From Intestinirhabdus alba (GTDB lineage Bacteria; Pseudomonadota; Gammaproteobacteria; Enterobacterales; Enterobacteriaceae): 64,000 bases of DNA. The position numbers and the translations under genes were made by a program. The notes below the pieces were generated by a model. That model was given only the letters and a program-made list of their open reading frames with translations, had not been told where the DNA came from and searched no databases. Where the stretch lies: positions 119,995 to 183,994 of the forward strand of contig NZ_WMJZ01000006.1 of the NCBI RefSeq assembly GCF_009711095.1, read 5' to 3'. Positions 54,079-63,484 of this stretch are shown here, one piece after another; the stretch's first letter is position 1; each line of letters starts with the position of its first letter.

Positions 54079-55494
54079 ATGAAAATCAAAACTCGCTTCG
54101 CGCCAAGCCCGACGGGCTATCTGCACGTCGGCGGTGCCCGTACCGCTCTCTACTCCTGGCTTTTTGCGCGTAACCACGGCGGTGAGTTCGTGCTGCGTAT
54201 TGAAGACACCGATCTTGAACGCTCCACGCCGGAAGCTATTGAAGCCATTATGGACGGTATGAACTGGCTGAACCTGGAGTGGGATGAAGGCCCGTACTAC
54301 CAGACTAAACGTTTTGACCGCTATAACGCCGTTATTGATGAAATGCTGGAAGCGGGCACCGCCTATAAATGTTACTGCTCAAGAGAGCGCCTGGACGCGC
54401 TGCGCGAAGAACAGATGGCGAAGGGCGAAAAGCCGCGCTACGACGGCCGCTGCCGCCACGGGCATGAGCACCACGCCGATGATGAACCCTGCGTGGTGCG
54501 CTTTGCCAACCCGCAGGAAGGATCGGTGGTTTTTGACGACCAGATCCGCGGGCCGATCGAATTCAGCAATCAGGAGCTGGACGATCTGATTATTCGTCGT
54601 ACCGACGGCTCCCCGACCTATAACTTCTGCGTGGTGGTGGACGACTGGGATATGGAAATTAGCCACGTTATTCGCGGCGAAGACCACATTAACAACACGC
54701 CGCGGCAGATTAATATCCTGAAAGCGCTGAACGCGCCGGTGCCGACCTATGCTCACGTTTCGATGATCAACGGCGACGACGGTAAAAAGCTTTCCAAACG
54801 CCACGGTGCGGTGAGCGTAATGCAGTATCGCGACGATGGCTATCTGCCGGAGGCGCTGCTGAACTATCTGGTGCGTCTCGGCTGGTCCAGCGGCGATCGG
54901 GAGATCTTTTCCCGCGAGGAGATGATCGCGCTGTTCTCTCTGAACGCGGTGAGTAAATCTGCCAGCGCCTTTAACACCGACAAGCTGCTGTGGCTGAATC
55001 ACCACTATATTAATAGCCTGCCACCGGAGTATGTGGCCACGCATCTGCAGTGGCATATTGAGCAGGAAAATATCGATACCCGCAGCGGCCCGCAGCTGGC
55101 CGAGCTGGTGAAACTGCTGGGCGAGCGCTGCAAGACCCTGAAAGAGATGGCGCAAAGCTGCCGTTATTTCTACGAGGACTTTACCGACTTTGACGCCGAT
55201 GCGGCGAAAAAACATTTGCGTCCGGTGGCGCGTCAGCCGCTGGAAAACGTGCGCGACAGGATCGCGGCCATTACGGAGTGGACGGCGGAAAACGTGCATC
55301 AGGCGATTCAGGCGACCGCCGACGAGCTGGGAGTCGGCATGGGGAAAGTCGGGATGCCGCTGCGCGTCGCGGTGACCGGTGCCGGCCAGTCTCCGGCTCT
55401 GGACGTTACCGTCCATGCCATTGGTAAAACCCGCAGCGTCGAGCGTATCAACAGGGCGCTGGCGTTCATTGCCGGACGCGAAAGCCAGCAGTAA
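54079..55494 (+). CDS. gltX: Glutamyl-tRNA synthetase
   Basis: 471 residues. Class I aminoacyl-tRNA synthetase with the HIGH-type motif [15 protein letters not shown] and KMSKS-type [10 protein letters not shown]. The zinc-binding region (YCS ... CRHGH) is present. Divergent from the tRNA-Val/Lys operon, as in E. coli. Confidence 0.98.
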   Translation: MKIKTRFAPSPTGYLHVGGARTALYSWLFARNHGGEFVLRIEDTDLERSTPEAIEAIMDGMNWLNLEWDEGPYYQTKRFDRYNAVIDEMLEAGTAYKCYCSRERLDALREEQMAKGEKPRYDGRCRHGHEHHADDEPCVVRFANPQEGSVVFDDQIRGPIEFSNQELDDLIIRRTDGSPTYNFCVVVDDWDMEISHVIRGEDHINNTPRQINILKALNAPVPTYAHVSMINGDDGKKLSKRHGAVSVMQYRDDGYLPEALLNYLVRLGWSSGDREIFSREEMIALFSLNAVSKSASAFNTDKLLWLNHHYINSLPPEYVATHLQWHIEQENIDTRSGPQLAELVKLLGERCKTLKEMAQSCRYFYEDFTDFDADAAKKHLRPVARQPLENVRDRIAAITEWTAENVHQAIQATADELGVGMGKVGMPLRVAVTGAGQSPALDVTVHAIGKTRSVERINRALAFIAGRESQQ

Positions 55495-55509
55495 AGGTAG
55501 CGAAGGCAT

Positions 55510-55547
55510 AAAAAACGGCAGGCCCCGGCGGGCTGCCGTTTTTTTAT
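55510..55547. terminator. Bidirectional terminator between gltX and yfeD
   Basis: AAAAAACGGCAG / CTGCCGTTTTTTT hairpin between convergent genes, with A- and T-runs on both sides. Confidence 0.85.
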
Positions 55548-55579
55548 TGTCTGAAAAAGCTGCGAAGCAGGGCTGTCAG

Positions 55580-55972
55580 CTACTCCGTCTCGTCGATGCC
55601 CAGACGTGCCAGAAAAGAGCGAATTCCTTCGCGGGAAAGAAACAGCGCCAGTTTCTCCTGCTCCGCTGCGGTCATGTTTTCGACGGCATCCATAATTTGT
55701 CGGCAGGCGTGGCTGCGGGCAACGGGCTGATAGTCGGCGAGCGACTCTTCCGCCTGATAAAACGCAGAGTGGTTGCGAAAGGCCGGAATATGCAGAATAA
55801 ACTCCCGCACGCGGCTATCGATATGAATAAGCCTGGCGCGCCCGCCCTTAACGCCGGGAAACTTTTCGGTTTCCCATTTCTGTTCCCTGATCCAGCGATT
55901 GACGGTCTGCTTTGCTACTCCCAGGCATTCGGCCAGCTCCTCGGTGGTCATTTTACTGCGTAATCTTTTCAT
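55580..55972 (-). CDS. yfeD: DUF1323 putative DNA-binding protein YfeD
   Basis: 130 residues. N-terminal helix-turn-helix MTTEELAECLGVAKQTVNRW and a C-terminal MTAAEQEKLALFLSREGIRS motif shared with YfeC. Start lies one base after the yfeC stop. Function unknown. Confidence 0.9.
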   Translation of the reverse strand: MKRLRSKMTTEELAECLGVAKQTVNRWIREQKWETEKFPGVKGGRARLIHIDSRVREFILHIPAFRNHSAFYQAEESLADYQPVARSHACRQIMDAVENMTAAEQEKLALFLSREGIRSFLARLGIDETE

Positions 55973-55973
55973 A

Positions 55974-56336
55974 TTATTTGCCGTCGCGTATCCCTAAGCG
56001 TTGTAACAAACCGGTGATACCTTCCCGCAGCAGCAGGGAGGTAAAAAGTTTCTGTTCCGCAGCGGTCATTTCTTTGGCAAGTTTGCTTAGCAGCGGCTCA
56101 AGAGTAGGGTTATCAGCCTGTCTTAGGGAAACAGGCAGGCCCTCTGCCGGGCGTTCGGCGTTGCGGATATATTCACGCACCTGTTCGTTGACGTGAACCA
56201 GGCGAGCCTTGCCGCCCTGTACGCCGGGTTTGGGCGAGGTTACCCATCCTTCTTTGCGAACCCACTTATTGATGGTCTGCCGGCTGTAGCCGGTCAGATT
56301 AGCGAGTTCTTCTGGCGTCATTCGCTCCTTGAACAT
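55974..56336 (-). CDS. yfeC: DUF1323 putative DNA-binding protein YfeC
   Basis: 120 residues. Paralogue of YfeD: MTPEELANLTGYSRQTINKW (helix-turn-helix), KARLVHVNEQVREYIRN, then MTAAEQKLFTSLLLREGI. In E. coli the yfeCD pair is linked to control of extracellular DNA. First gene of the pair. Confidence 0.9.
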   Translation of the reverse strand: MFKERMTPEELANLTGYSRQTINKWVRKEGWVTSPKPGVQGGKARLVHVNEQVREYIRNAERPAEGLPVSLRQADNPTLEPLLSKLAKEMTAAEQKLFTSLLLREGITGLLQRLGIRDGK

Positions 56337-56496
56337 AGCTATTCCCTGAATGGACGTATGGTTAATTAGTGGTTCATTTTATAGCATCATTTTAGTAGAA
56401 ACCGTGACTTGTTTAACTACTGAATGCGAGTGAACACGCAATGTCCTTCATCTGTTTGCTTTTTCAGCGATCGGATTTACGAGGGATAATTTGCCG

Positions 56497-56525
56497 TTGA
56501 CACAGACGTGGGGAATTCATATTAT
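56497..56525 (+). promoter_or_regulatory. Promoter of the tRNA-Ala operon
   Basis: TTGACA, 17-bp spacer, TATTAT, then the GC-rich GCCGCCCG discriminator, 32 bp before the first tRNA-Ala. Confidence 0.85.
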
Positions 56526-56557
56526 GCCGCCCGTCAACTCGACACGCTTTATGTAAC

Positions 56558-56633
<76 letters not shown>

Positions 56634-56674
56634 AATTTGAACCCAACGAATTTGGTACATAAAGTTGATATTGT

Positions 56675-56750
<76 letters not shown>

Positions 56751-56757
56751 AAATTTG

Positions 56758-56787
56758 AACCCTCGCTGCAAAGCGGGGGTTTTTTGT
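56758..56787 (+). terminator. Terminator of the tRNA-Ala operon
   Basis: AACCCTCGCT / AGCGGGGGTT stem followed by TTTTT. The remaining gap to nupC (to 57052) contains a short ERIC-insert-like CTCGCCCTGACGGGCCGG and no gene. Confidence 0.8.
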
Positions 56788-57052
56788 CTCCGCGCTTCCG
56801 TCATTTTTGCCATATCCCTAAGCTCGCCCTGACGGGCCGGGTTTTACTATCCACTGCGCACGTTAGCTAACCCGCGCTATGTCCGCGCGGTCCGGCATTG
56901 GAATATTGCGCCTTATCTGCAGAGGGGGAGACGGCTGTTTACGCCGTGCTGGTCAGGTGCTGCCGGAGCTGACTTTACCGGCCGAAAAGGGCTTTATTGC
57001 CGGCTAGCTGGCGATCGTTTTTTTATCGCAGCCCGGCATGAGGCGCAGGCGT

Positions 57053-57080
57053 AAAAAAGCCGGGGTGCGCCCCCGGCTTT
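57053..57080 (-). terminator. Terminator of nupC
   Basis: AAAGCCGGGG / CCCCCGGCTTT hairpin 15 bp after the nupC stop, with TTTTTT on the minus-strand exit. Confidence 0.85.
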
Positions 57081-57094
57081 GCGTATGGCGCGCC

Positions 57095-58297
57095 TTACAT
57101 CACCAGTGCGGCGACAGAGGCTGACAGCACGCTCACCAGCGTTGAGCCATAGACCAGCTTCAGGCCGAAGCGGGAAACCACGTTGCCCTGCTCCTCGTTC
57201 AGCCCCTTAATCGCACCCGCAATAATCCCGATAGAAGAGAAGTTTGCGAAGGAGACCAGGAAGATGGAGAGAATGCCCTCCGCGCGCGGCGTGAGCGGGG
57301 TAGCGAGCTTCTGCAGCTCCATCATGGCGACGAATTCGTTAGAGACCAGCTTGGTCGCCATTAGTCCGCCCACCGTGTGCGCTTCGCCGGCCGGAACGCC
57401 CATCACCCACGCTACCGGATAGAAGAGATAGCCCAGCATATCCTGGAAGGAGACGCTGTGGCCGAACCAGCCGGTAACGGTCGCGAACAGGGCATTCAGC
57501 GCGGCAATCAGGGCGATGAAGCCGATCAGCATCGCGGCAACGATAATGGCCACCCTGAAGCCTGCCAGAATGTACTCGCCCAGCATTTCGAAGAAGCTCT
57601 GCCCTTCGTGCAGGTTGGACATCTGGATATTATCTTCGTCGGCGCTCACGCGGTACGGGTTGATCAGCGACAGCACGATAAAGGTGCTGAACATATTCAG
57701 CACCAGCGCCGCGACGACGTATTTCGGTTCCAGCATGGTCATATAGGCACCCACGATCGACATAGATACGGTGGACATCGCCGTGGCGGCCATGGTGTAC
57801 ATACGGTTGCGGGACATTCTGCCGAGAATATCTTTATAGGCGATAAAGTTTTCCGACTGGCCGAGGATCAGCGAGCTGACGGCGTTAAAGGACTCCAGTT
57901 TACCCATGCCGTTGACTTTGGATAACAGGAAACCGATCCCGCGGATGATTACCGGCAGCACGCGGATATGCTGCAGGATGCCGATCAGGGCGGAGATGAA
58001 GACGATAGGGCAGAGCACCTTCAGGAAGAAGAAGGCCAGCCCCTGGTCATTCATATTATTGAAGACGAAGTTGGTCCCTTCGCTGGCGAAGCCGAGCAGC
58101 TTTTCAAAAACTTCTGAAAAACCTTTCACAAAGCCGAGGCCGACGTCGGAGGTCAGGAAGAACCACGCCAGTAGCACTTCGATAACAAGCAGCTGAATAA
58201 TATAACGTAAGCGAATGCTTTTACGATCGCGACTAACCAGCAACGCGAGTGCTGCTACGACGACAAGCGCGAGGACAAAATGAAGGACGCGGTCCAT
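57095..58297 (-). CDS. nupC: Nucleoside:H+ symporter NupC
   Basis: 400 residues, concentrative nucleoside transporter family, inner membrane. Typical segments: [40 protein letters not shown] and [23 protein letters not shown] [13 protein letters not shown]. Imports pyrimidine and adenine nucleosides. Divergent from mntH. Confidence 0.96.
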   Translation of the reverse strand: MDRVLHFVLALVVVAALALLVSRDRKSIRLRYIIQLLVIEVLLAWFFLTSDVGLGFVKGFSEVFEKLLGFASEGTNFVFNNMNDQGLAFFFLKVLCPIVFISALIGILQHIRVLPVIIRGIGFLLSKVNGMGKLESFNAVSSLILGQSENFIAYKDILGRMSRNRMYTMAATAMSTVSMSIVGAYMTMLEPKYVVAALVLNMFSTFIVLSLINPYRVSADEDNIQMSNLHEGQSFFEMLGEYILAGFRVAIIVAAMLIGFIALIAALNALFATVTGWFGHSVSFQDMLGYLFYPVAWVMGVPAGEAHTVGGLMATKLVSNEFVAMMELQKLATPLTPRAEGILSIFLVSFANFSSIGIIAGAIKGLNEEQGNVVSRFGLKLVYGSTLVSVLSASVAALVM

Positions 58298-58392
58298 ATT
58301 TGCTCCAAATATGAGGCAGGTTTAATTTTCGTGCACATTCTATGTAACGGAATCAAATAAAACGAGAGCTAACACACATTATAGTAAGGAGC

Positions 58393-58408
58393 TGTGACGA
58401 GTCTCAAA
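58393..58408 (-). promoter_or_regulatory. Candidate CRP site upstream of nupC
   Basis: TGTGA-CGAGTC-TCAAA, two mismatches in the second half site; nupC is CRP/CytR-controlled in E. coli, so this is the best match by eye in the 340-bp nupC-mntH gap. Confidence 0.4.
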
Positions 58409-58574
58409 AAGCGTGCCCCCTTTTATCCTTTGCTCTTAACCGCCCGGCAGGGGAAAAGTTACTTCCTTGTGCTAGCCTTATAACATTCATCAAACAACTC
58501 ATTTTCTCACCGGACCGGATAATGACTCTGGCTCCGGGCTAACAGAGAGTCAGCGTAATTTATCTTAATGCACT

Positions 58575-58591
58575 TGATAATCATTCTCAAT
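58575..58591 (+). promoter_or_regulatory. Fur-box-like sequence before mntH
   Basis: TGATAATCATTCTCAAT resembles the GATAATGATAATCATTATC Fur consensus; E. coli mntH is co-repressed by Fur. Confidence 0.6.
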
Positions 58592-58602
58592 AAGTCTAGC
58601 AT

Positions 58603-58626
58603 GAAACATAGCAAAGGCTATGTTTC
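58603..58626 (+). promoter_or_regulatory. MntR operator of mntH
   Basis: Perfect 10-bp inverted repeat GAAACATAGC / GCTATGTTTC with a four-base AAAG centre, 12 bp before the mntH ATG, matching the known enterobacterial MntR box. Confidence 0.85.
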
Positions 58627-58637
58627 AGGGGTAAACA

Positions 58638-59879
58638 ATGACAAACGAGCGCGTTGAAAGTAGTCGCGGACGGGCAGCGCGCAAGCTGAGGTTCGCGCTG
58701 ATGGGGCCGGCGTTTATCGCGGCGATTGGCTATATCGATCCCGGCAACTTTGCAACCAATATCCAGGCCGGGGCCAGCTTTGGCTACCAGCTGCTGTGGG
58801 TCGTGGTATGGGCCAACCTGATGGCGATGCTGATTCAGGTGCTTTCCGCCAAGCTCGGCATCGCCAGCGGGAAAAACCTGGCGGAGCAGATCCGCGATCG
58901 CTATCCGCGTCCGCTGGTCTGGTTCTGGTGGGTGCAGGCGGAAATTATCGCTATGGCCACTGACCTGGCGGAATTTATCGGCGCGGCCATCGGCTTCAAA
59001 CTGCTGCTTGGCGTTTCGCTGCTGCAGGGCGCAGTGCTGACCGGTGTCGCCACCTTTTTGATTCTGATGCTGCAGCGGCGCGGGCAAAAGCCGCTGGAAA
59101 AGGTCATCGGCGGGCTGCTGCTGTTTGTCGCGGCGGCCTATATCGTCGAGCTGATTTTCTCGCAGCCGGATATCGTGCAACTGGGCAAGGGGATGATGAT
59201 TCCCAGCCTGCCAGGCTCAGAGGCGGTATTTCTGGCGGCGGGCGTGCTTGGCGCTACCATTATGCCGCACGTTATCTATTTACACTCATCGCTGACCCAG
59301 GATCTGCACGGCGGCTCGCGGCAGCAGCGCTATTCGGCAACCAAATGGGACGTGGCGATCGCCATGACTATCGCCGGATTTGTGAACCTGGCGATGATGG
59401 CCACCGCCGCCGCCGCTTTTCACTACAGCGGGCACACCGGCATCACCGAGCTGGACCAGGCCTATCTTACCCTGGAGCCGCTGCTCAGCCGCGCGGCGGC
59501 CACCGTTTTCGGCCTTAGCCTGGTGGCCGCCGGGCTTTCATCAACGGTGGTCGGCACCCTCGCCGGGCAGGTGGTGATGCAGGGCTTCGTCCATTTCCAT
59601 ATTCCGCTGTGGCTGCGGCGGGCAATCACTATGCTGCCCTCGTTTATCGTTATCCTGCTGGGGCTGGACCCTACCCGCATTCTGGTGATGAGCCAGGTAT
59701 TGTTGAGCTTTGGCATCGCGCTGGCGCTGGTGCCGCTGCTGGTGTTCACCAGTAACCGCCATATTATGGGCGACCTGGTTAACAGCCGGCTGGTAAAGCG
59801 GCTGGGCTGGCTTATCGTGGCGCTGGTAGTGTCGCTTAACCTGTGGCTGCTGGTGGAAATGGTTTTTGGCGGCCGCTGA
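58638..59879 (+). CDS. mntH: Manganese transporter MntH (Nramp family)
   Basis: 413 residues. Nramp metal site [12 protein letters not shown] in the first helix and [11 protein letters not shown] in the sixth. Proton-driven Mn2+ import across the inner membrane. Upstream MntR and Fur-like sites fit repression by Mn and Fe. Confidence 0.96.
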   Translation: MTNERVESSRGRAARKLRFALMGPAFIAAIGYIDPGNFATNIQAGASFGYQLLWVVVWANLMAMLIQVLSAKLGIASGKNLAEQIRDRYPRPLVWFWWVQAEIIAMATDLAEFIGAAIGFKLLLGVSLLQGAVLTGVATFLILMLQRRGQKPLEKVIGGLLLFVAAAYIVELIFSQPDIVQLGKGMMIPSLPGSEAVFLAAGVLGATIMPHVIYLHSSLTQDLHGGSRQQRYSATKWDVAIAMTIAGFVNLAMMATAAAAFHYSGHTGITELDQAYLTLEPLLSRAAATVFGLSLVAAGLSSTVVGTLAGQVVMQGFVHFHIPLWLRRAITMLPSFIVILLGLDPTRILVMSQVLLSFGIALALVPLLVFTSNRHIMGDLVNSRLVKRLGWLIVALVVSLNLWLLVEMVFGGR

Positions 59880-59903
59880 TGCGCAGGGGGCTGGTGCGGA
59901 AAA

Positions 59904-59919
59904 TGTGATAAATATCACA
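59904..59919. promoter_or_regulatory. CRP-like palindrome between mntH and hsp20 gene
   Basis: TGTGA-TAAATA-TCACA has both half sites perfect. It also fits a weak FNR-type dyad. It lies 34 bp before the sigma-32-like element. Confidence 0.5.
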
Positions 59920-59937
59920 AAATCACCCTCCGGTGCC

Positions 59938-59965
59938 GTTGAAAACGCGCCGGACACCCTTATAT
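59938..59965 (+). promoter_or_regulatory. Sigma-32-like heat-shock promoter
   Basis: GTTGAAA and CCCTTATAT separated by 12 bp, close to the CTTGAAA / CCCCATNT consensus, about 75 bp upstream of the small heat-shock gene. Confidence 0.6.
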
Positions 59966-60040
59966 ACCAGACGAGCGGGCCGCACGGCTCCGCCGACATG
60001 AACTTTTTGAATACTTTTTTTACTGTTCAGGAGGTACATG

Positions 60041-60502
60041 ATGACAATCCGAACATTTCCTCTGCTTTCCGATTCCCTGTTAAGCGATCGCTTCGACCGT
60101 ATCGATCGGCTGTTCAGTCAGCTGACCGGCAGCGCGCCGCTGCCCGCCACGCCGCCCTATAATATCCGGCGTCTGGAGGAGAACCGTTATGAGTTGACCC
60201 TCAGCGTTCCCGGCTGGCAGGAGAGCGAACTGCAGATAGAAACCGTCGGCGGACGGCTGACTATCATCGGCAAACGTGAAGAAGAGAGCAACGATACGGG
60301 CTGGATCCATCGCGGCATCAGCCGCAGCGACTTCCGCGTCAGCTACAGCCTGCCGGAACGGGTGAGCGTTACCGGCGCGGCGCTTTGTAACGGCCTGCTG
60401 ACGGTTGCGCTGTTCCATGAAGTGCCAGAGGAAGAGAAGCCCCGGCGCATTGCCATCAACGGCAATCGGGCGCTGGAGCATAAGCCCGACGAGGCGGCGT
60501 AG
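60041..60502 (+). CDS. Hsp20-family small heat-shock protein (IbpA-like)
   Basis: 153 residues; the second of two ATGs is chosen because it lies 6 nt after AGGAGG. N-terminal FPLLSDSLLSDRFDRIDRLF resembles IbpA/B, followed by an alpha-crystallin domain (YNIRRLEENRYELTLSVPGW ... GRLTIIGKREEE ... LCNGLLTVALF) and a C-terminal tail with RRIAINGN (I-x-I-like motif). A holdase that keeps aggregating proteins foldable. Not present beside mntH in E. coli K-12. Confidence 0.88.
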   Translation: MTIRTFPLLSDSLLSDRFDRIDRLFSQLTGSAPLPATPPYNIRRLEENRYELTLSVPGWQESELQIETVGGRLTIIGKREEESNDTGWIHRGISRSDFRVSYSLPERVSVTGAALCNGLLTVALFHEVPEEEKPRRIAINGNRALEHKPDEAA

Positions 60503-60573
60503 TGCGCCCGCAGGTCGGGAAGCGCTTTCGTTGCCTGAAAAAGATGAGGGGCCACACGGCCTCCTGGTTGTTG

Positions 60574-60607
60574 AAAAAAGAGGGAAAAGCGCGGCTTTTC
60601 CCTCTTT
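60574..60607. terminator. Bidirectional terminator between hsp20 gene and ypeC
   Basis: AGAGGGAAAAGC / GCTTTTCCCTCT hairpin with A-run upstream and TTT downstream, between convergent genes. Confidence 0.8.
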
Positions 60608-60711
60608 GTCGTTACCTGCTGACAACCGGCCAGTGAATGTGTTTAAACCTTCGGCCTCTGAGAAGGACCGGGCGGCGGTTAGCGCGCTCTGGAGCCGGTA
60701 TACTTCTCTGC

Positions 60712-61038
60712 TCAATGGTGGTGTTTGTGGCCCCGGCCATGTCCGTGACGGTCATCGCGGTCACGCCAGCCTTCGCGATAGCCGCGTTCGTAGGCGTTGC
60801 GTTTATCCCAGCCGCGATGATAGCCGTTATCGTGCCGCCACCAGCGGTTTTTCCGCCATTCATAGTGGTGATGCCAGTAGTCGCGATCGCGCCAGCGTCC
60901 GCCGTCCCAGTAGTTACCGTAATTATCGCGATCGCCGATTTGTAATTTTATCGAGGGTAGCAGGGTGATTTCGCCTGCGGTGGCGGCAAGCGGGGCAAAA
61001 GCCACCAGGGCTGCCGCCAGAATCAGTGACCTGAACAT
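60712..61038 (-). CDS. ypeC: DUF2502 periplasmic protein YpeC
   Basis: 108 residues with signal [21 protein letters not shown]. The mature part ([20 protein letters not shown], then a Trp/Arg/His-rich tail ending GRGHKHHH) matches E. coli YpeC. Function unknown; the His-rich tail suggests metal binding. Confidence 0.92.
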   Translation of the reverse strand: MFRSLILAAALVAFAPLAATAGEITLLPSIKLQIGDRDNYGNYWDGGRWRDRDYWHHHYEWRKNRWWRHDNGYHRGWDKRNAYERGYREGWRDRDDRHGHGRGHKHHH

Positions 61039-61158
61039 GCTTTTTCTCCTTCACGATCTAAGCCGCGACCGGCCTGTTAACGCAATATTACGGGGCAGAA
61101 AAGCCCCGTATCATCGCTTTAACTCTTAAATCGCTACGGACAGCACGTTTTGCTAACG

Positions 61159-62163
61159 CTACCGCGACCTGTCGTTGTTAAGGATGGCGTCGATTTCGGC
61201 GCATTCTGCCGCCGTGAAACGACGGTTTGCCAGCATCCCCGCCGCATCCTCAAGCTGTGCGGTTTTGCTGGCACCAATCAGCACCGAGGTGACGTCGTCG
61301 TGGCGCAATACCCAGGCGAGGGCCATCTGCGAAAGCTTCTGGCCGCGCTTTGCCGCCAGCGCGTTAAGCTGCCGCACTTTTTCCAGCGTTTCGGCGGTAA
61401 TCTGCCCGGGGCTGAGGAAGCGGCTGCCGCTCGCCGCCCGCGAATCCGCCGGAATGCCGTTGAGGTAGCGATCGGTCAGCTGTCCGCCCGCCAGCGGCGA
61501 GAAGGCAATGCTGCCGACCCCTTTTTCCCGCAGCAGGGCCAGCAGGCCCTCTTCGGGCTGGCGCTCAAACATCGAATACTTTGGCTGATGAATCAGGCAT
61601 GGCGTACCGAGATCTTCAAGGATCGCAATCGCCTGGCCCGCCAGGTCCGCCGGATAGTTGGAAAGGCCGACGTAAAGCGCTTTTCCCTGGCGCACCACGT
61701 GGTCCAGCGCCTTCATAGTCTCCCGCAGCGGCGTTTCAGGGTCCGGGCGGTGGTGGTAGAAGATGTCGACGTACTCCAGCCCCATTCGTTTCAGGCTCTG
61801 GTCGAGGCTGGCGATCAGGTACTTGCGCGATCCCCAGTCGCCGTATGGTCCGTCCCACATGGTGTAGCCCGCTTTGGTGGAGATAATTAACTCATCGCGC
61901 CACGGTAAAAAATCCTCCTGCAGGATACGTCCGAAGTTGCGCTCGGCCGAGCCGGGCGGCGGGCCGTAGTTATTGGCGAGGTCGAAATGGGTAATCCCCA
62001 GGTCGAAGGCCCGCTGCAGCAGCGCGCGGCTGTTTTCGACAAGCGTGGCGTCACCAAAGTTATGCCATAGCCCCAGCGAAACCGCCGGCAGCTTCAGGCC
62101 GCTGTTGCCGCAGCGGCGATATTCCATAGAACGATAGCGGTTTTCATCAGGATGATAAGCCAT
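61159..62163 (-). CDS. Aldo/keto reductase, YghZ/GpR-like
   Basis: 334 residues. AKR catalytic tetrad region: HFDLANNYGPPPGSAERNFG (Asp and Tyr), STKAGY (Lys) and FYHHRPD (His). NADPH site VTSVLIGASKTAQLEDA near the C-terminus. Closest by eye to the L-glyceraldehyde-3-phosphate reductase YghZ (AKR14), although shorter. Not at this locus in E. coli, so an accessory insertion between ypeC and glk. Confidence 0.8.
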   Translation of the reverse strand: MAYHPDENRYRSMEYRRCGNSGLKLPAVSLGLWHNFGDATLVENSRALLQRAFDLGITHFDLANNYGPPPGSAERNFGRILQEDFLPWRDELIISTKAGYTMWDGPYGDWGSRKYLIASLDQSLKRMGLEYVDIFYHHRPDPETPLRETMKALDHVVRQGKALYVGLSNYPADLAGQAIAILEDLGTPCLIHQPKYSMFERQPEEGLLALLREKGVGSIAFSPLAGGQLTDRYLNGIPADSRAASGSRFLSPGQITAETLEKVRQLNALAAKRGQKLSQMALAWVLRHDDVTSVLIGASKTAQLEDAAGMLANRRFTAAECAEIDAILNNDRSR

Positions 62164-62199
62164 TTTGTTTCCTCAACGGAGTACGCCTGTCTCTCAGTG

Positions 62200-62262
62200 T
62201 ATACCCTAAATAATTCGAGTTGCATGAAGGCTGTAGGCGCATTGGCGCTGGGTGGCCCGCAG
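62200..62262. repeat. Partial ERIC element, one end only
   Basis: TATACCCTAAATAATTCGAG followed by TTGCATGAAGG matches an ERIC end; the core and the other end are not recognisable. The gap to glk (to 62506) holds no gene. Confidence 0.6.
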
Positions 62263-62506
62263 CGGTAAGGCGCCAGCCGGTTGAACCCGCCGTCAACCCG
62301 GAGAAATTGACCTGAGATGCGGGCGAATTTCACCGCTACAATCAATACTAAGCGGGTATGATCGGGGCAGCGGGCGAAGCGATAAAGTCACCGGGTGACT
62401 GGGCACGCTATTTTTAGGGCGGCGGCCTTCAGCCCGTTGCCGTTATGCCCGCGTGAATTTACAGTGTGGCAGCGATCCATTCTGACTTTAGTGGAGCAGT
62501 AGAAGA

Positions 62507-63472
62507 ATGACAAAGTATGCTTTAGTAGGCGACGTCGGCGGCACCAACGCGCGTCTTGCGCTGTGCGATATCGCCAGCGGAGAGATCTCTCAGGCCAGGA
62601 CCTATTCCGGGCTGGACTATCCCAGCCTTGAGGCCGTGGTGCGCGTGTACCTTGAGGAGCATCGCGTCAGCGTGGAGGACGGATGCATCGCCATTGCCTG
62701 TCCCGTGGTCGGCGACCGGGTGGCGATGACCAATCACAGCTGGGCATTTTCTATTGCAGAGATGAAAAAGAACCTCGGCTTCAACCATCTGGAGATCATT
62801 AACGATTTCACTGCCGTATCGATGGCTATTCCGATGCTGAAAAAAACGCATCTGATTCAGTTCGGCGGCGCGGAGCCGGTAGAGGGGAAACCCGTCGCGG
62901 TGTACGGCGCGGGAACCGGGCTGGGGGTGGCGCACCTGGTGCATGTCGACAGGCGCTGGATAAGCCTGCCGGGCGAAGGGGGCCACGTTGACTTTGCGCC
63001 AAACAGCGAAGAGGAGGACAGTATTCTGGAAGTGCTGCGCGCGGAAATGGGGCACGTATCGGCCGAGCGGGTGCTCTCCGGTCCGGGGCTGGTAAATCTG
63101 TACCGTGCCATCGTAAAGGCCGACGGCCGTCTGCCGGAAAATCTGCGACCCAAAGATATTACCGGGCGCGCCCTGGCGGATGAGTGCATCGACTGTCGCC
63201 GCGCCCTGTCGCTGTTCTGCGTCATTATGGGCCGCTTTGGCGGCAACCTGGCGCTGAATCTTGGCGCTTTCGGCGGTGTTTACATCGCGGGCGGCATTGT
63301 TCCGCGCTTCCTTGAGTTTTTTAAGGCCTCCGGCTTCCGCGGCGGGTTTGAGGATAAAGGCCGCTTCAAGGCCTACCTGCAGGACATTCCGGTCTATCTA
63401 ATCGTCCATGATAACCCAGGCCTGCTGGGTGCCGGGGCGCATATGCGCCAGACGCTGGGGCAGATCCTGTAG
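62507..63472 (+). CDS. glk: Glucokinase
   Basis: 321 residues, equal to E. coli Glk. ATP site [14 protein letters not shown]; sugar-binding [27 protein letters not shown], and [20 protein letters not shown]. Phosphorylates cytosolic glucose. GTGGAGCAGTAGAAG precedes the ATG. Confidence 0.97.
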   Translation: MTKYALVGDVGGTNARLALCDIASGEISQARTYSGLDYPSLEAVVRVYLEEHRVSVEDGCIAIACPVVGDRVAMTNHSWAFSIAEMKKNLGFNHLEIINDFTAVSMAIPMLKKTHLIQFGGAEPVEGKPVAVYGAGTGLGVAHLVHVDRRWISLPGEGGHVDFAPNSEEEDSILEVLRAEMGHVSAERVLSGPGLVNLYRAIVKADGRLPENLRPKDITGRALADECIDCRRALSLFCVIMGRFGGNLALNLGAFGGVYIAGGIVPRFLEFFKASGFRGGFEDKGRFKAYLQDIPVYLIVHDNPGLLGAGAHMRQTLGQIL

Positions 63473-63484
63473 GCGGCGCGCCGC

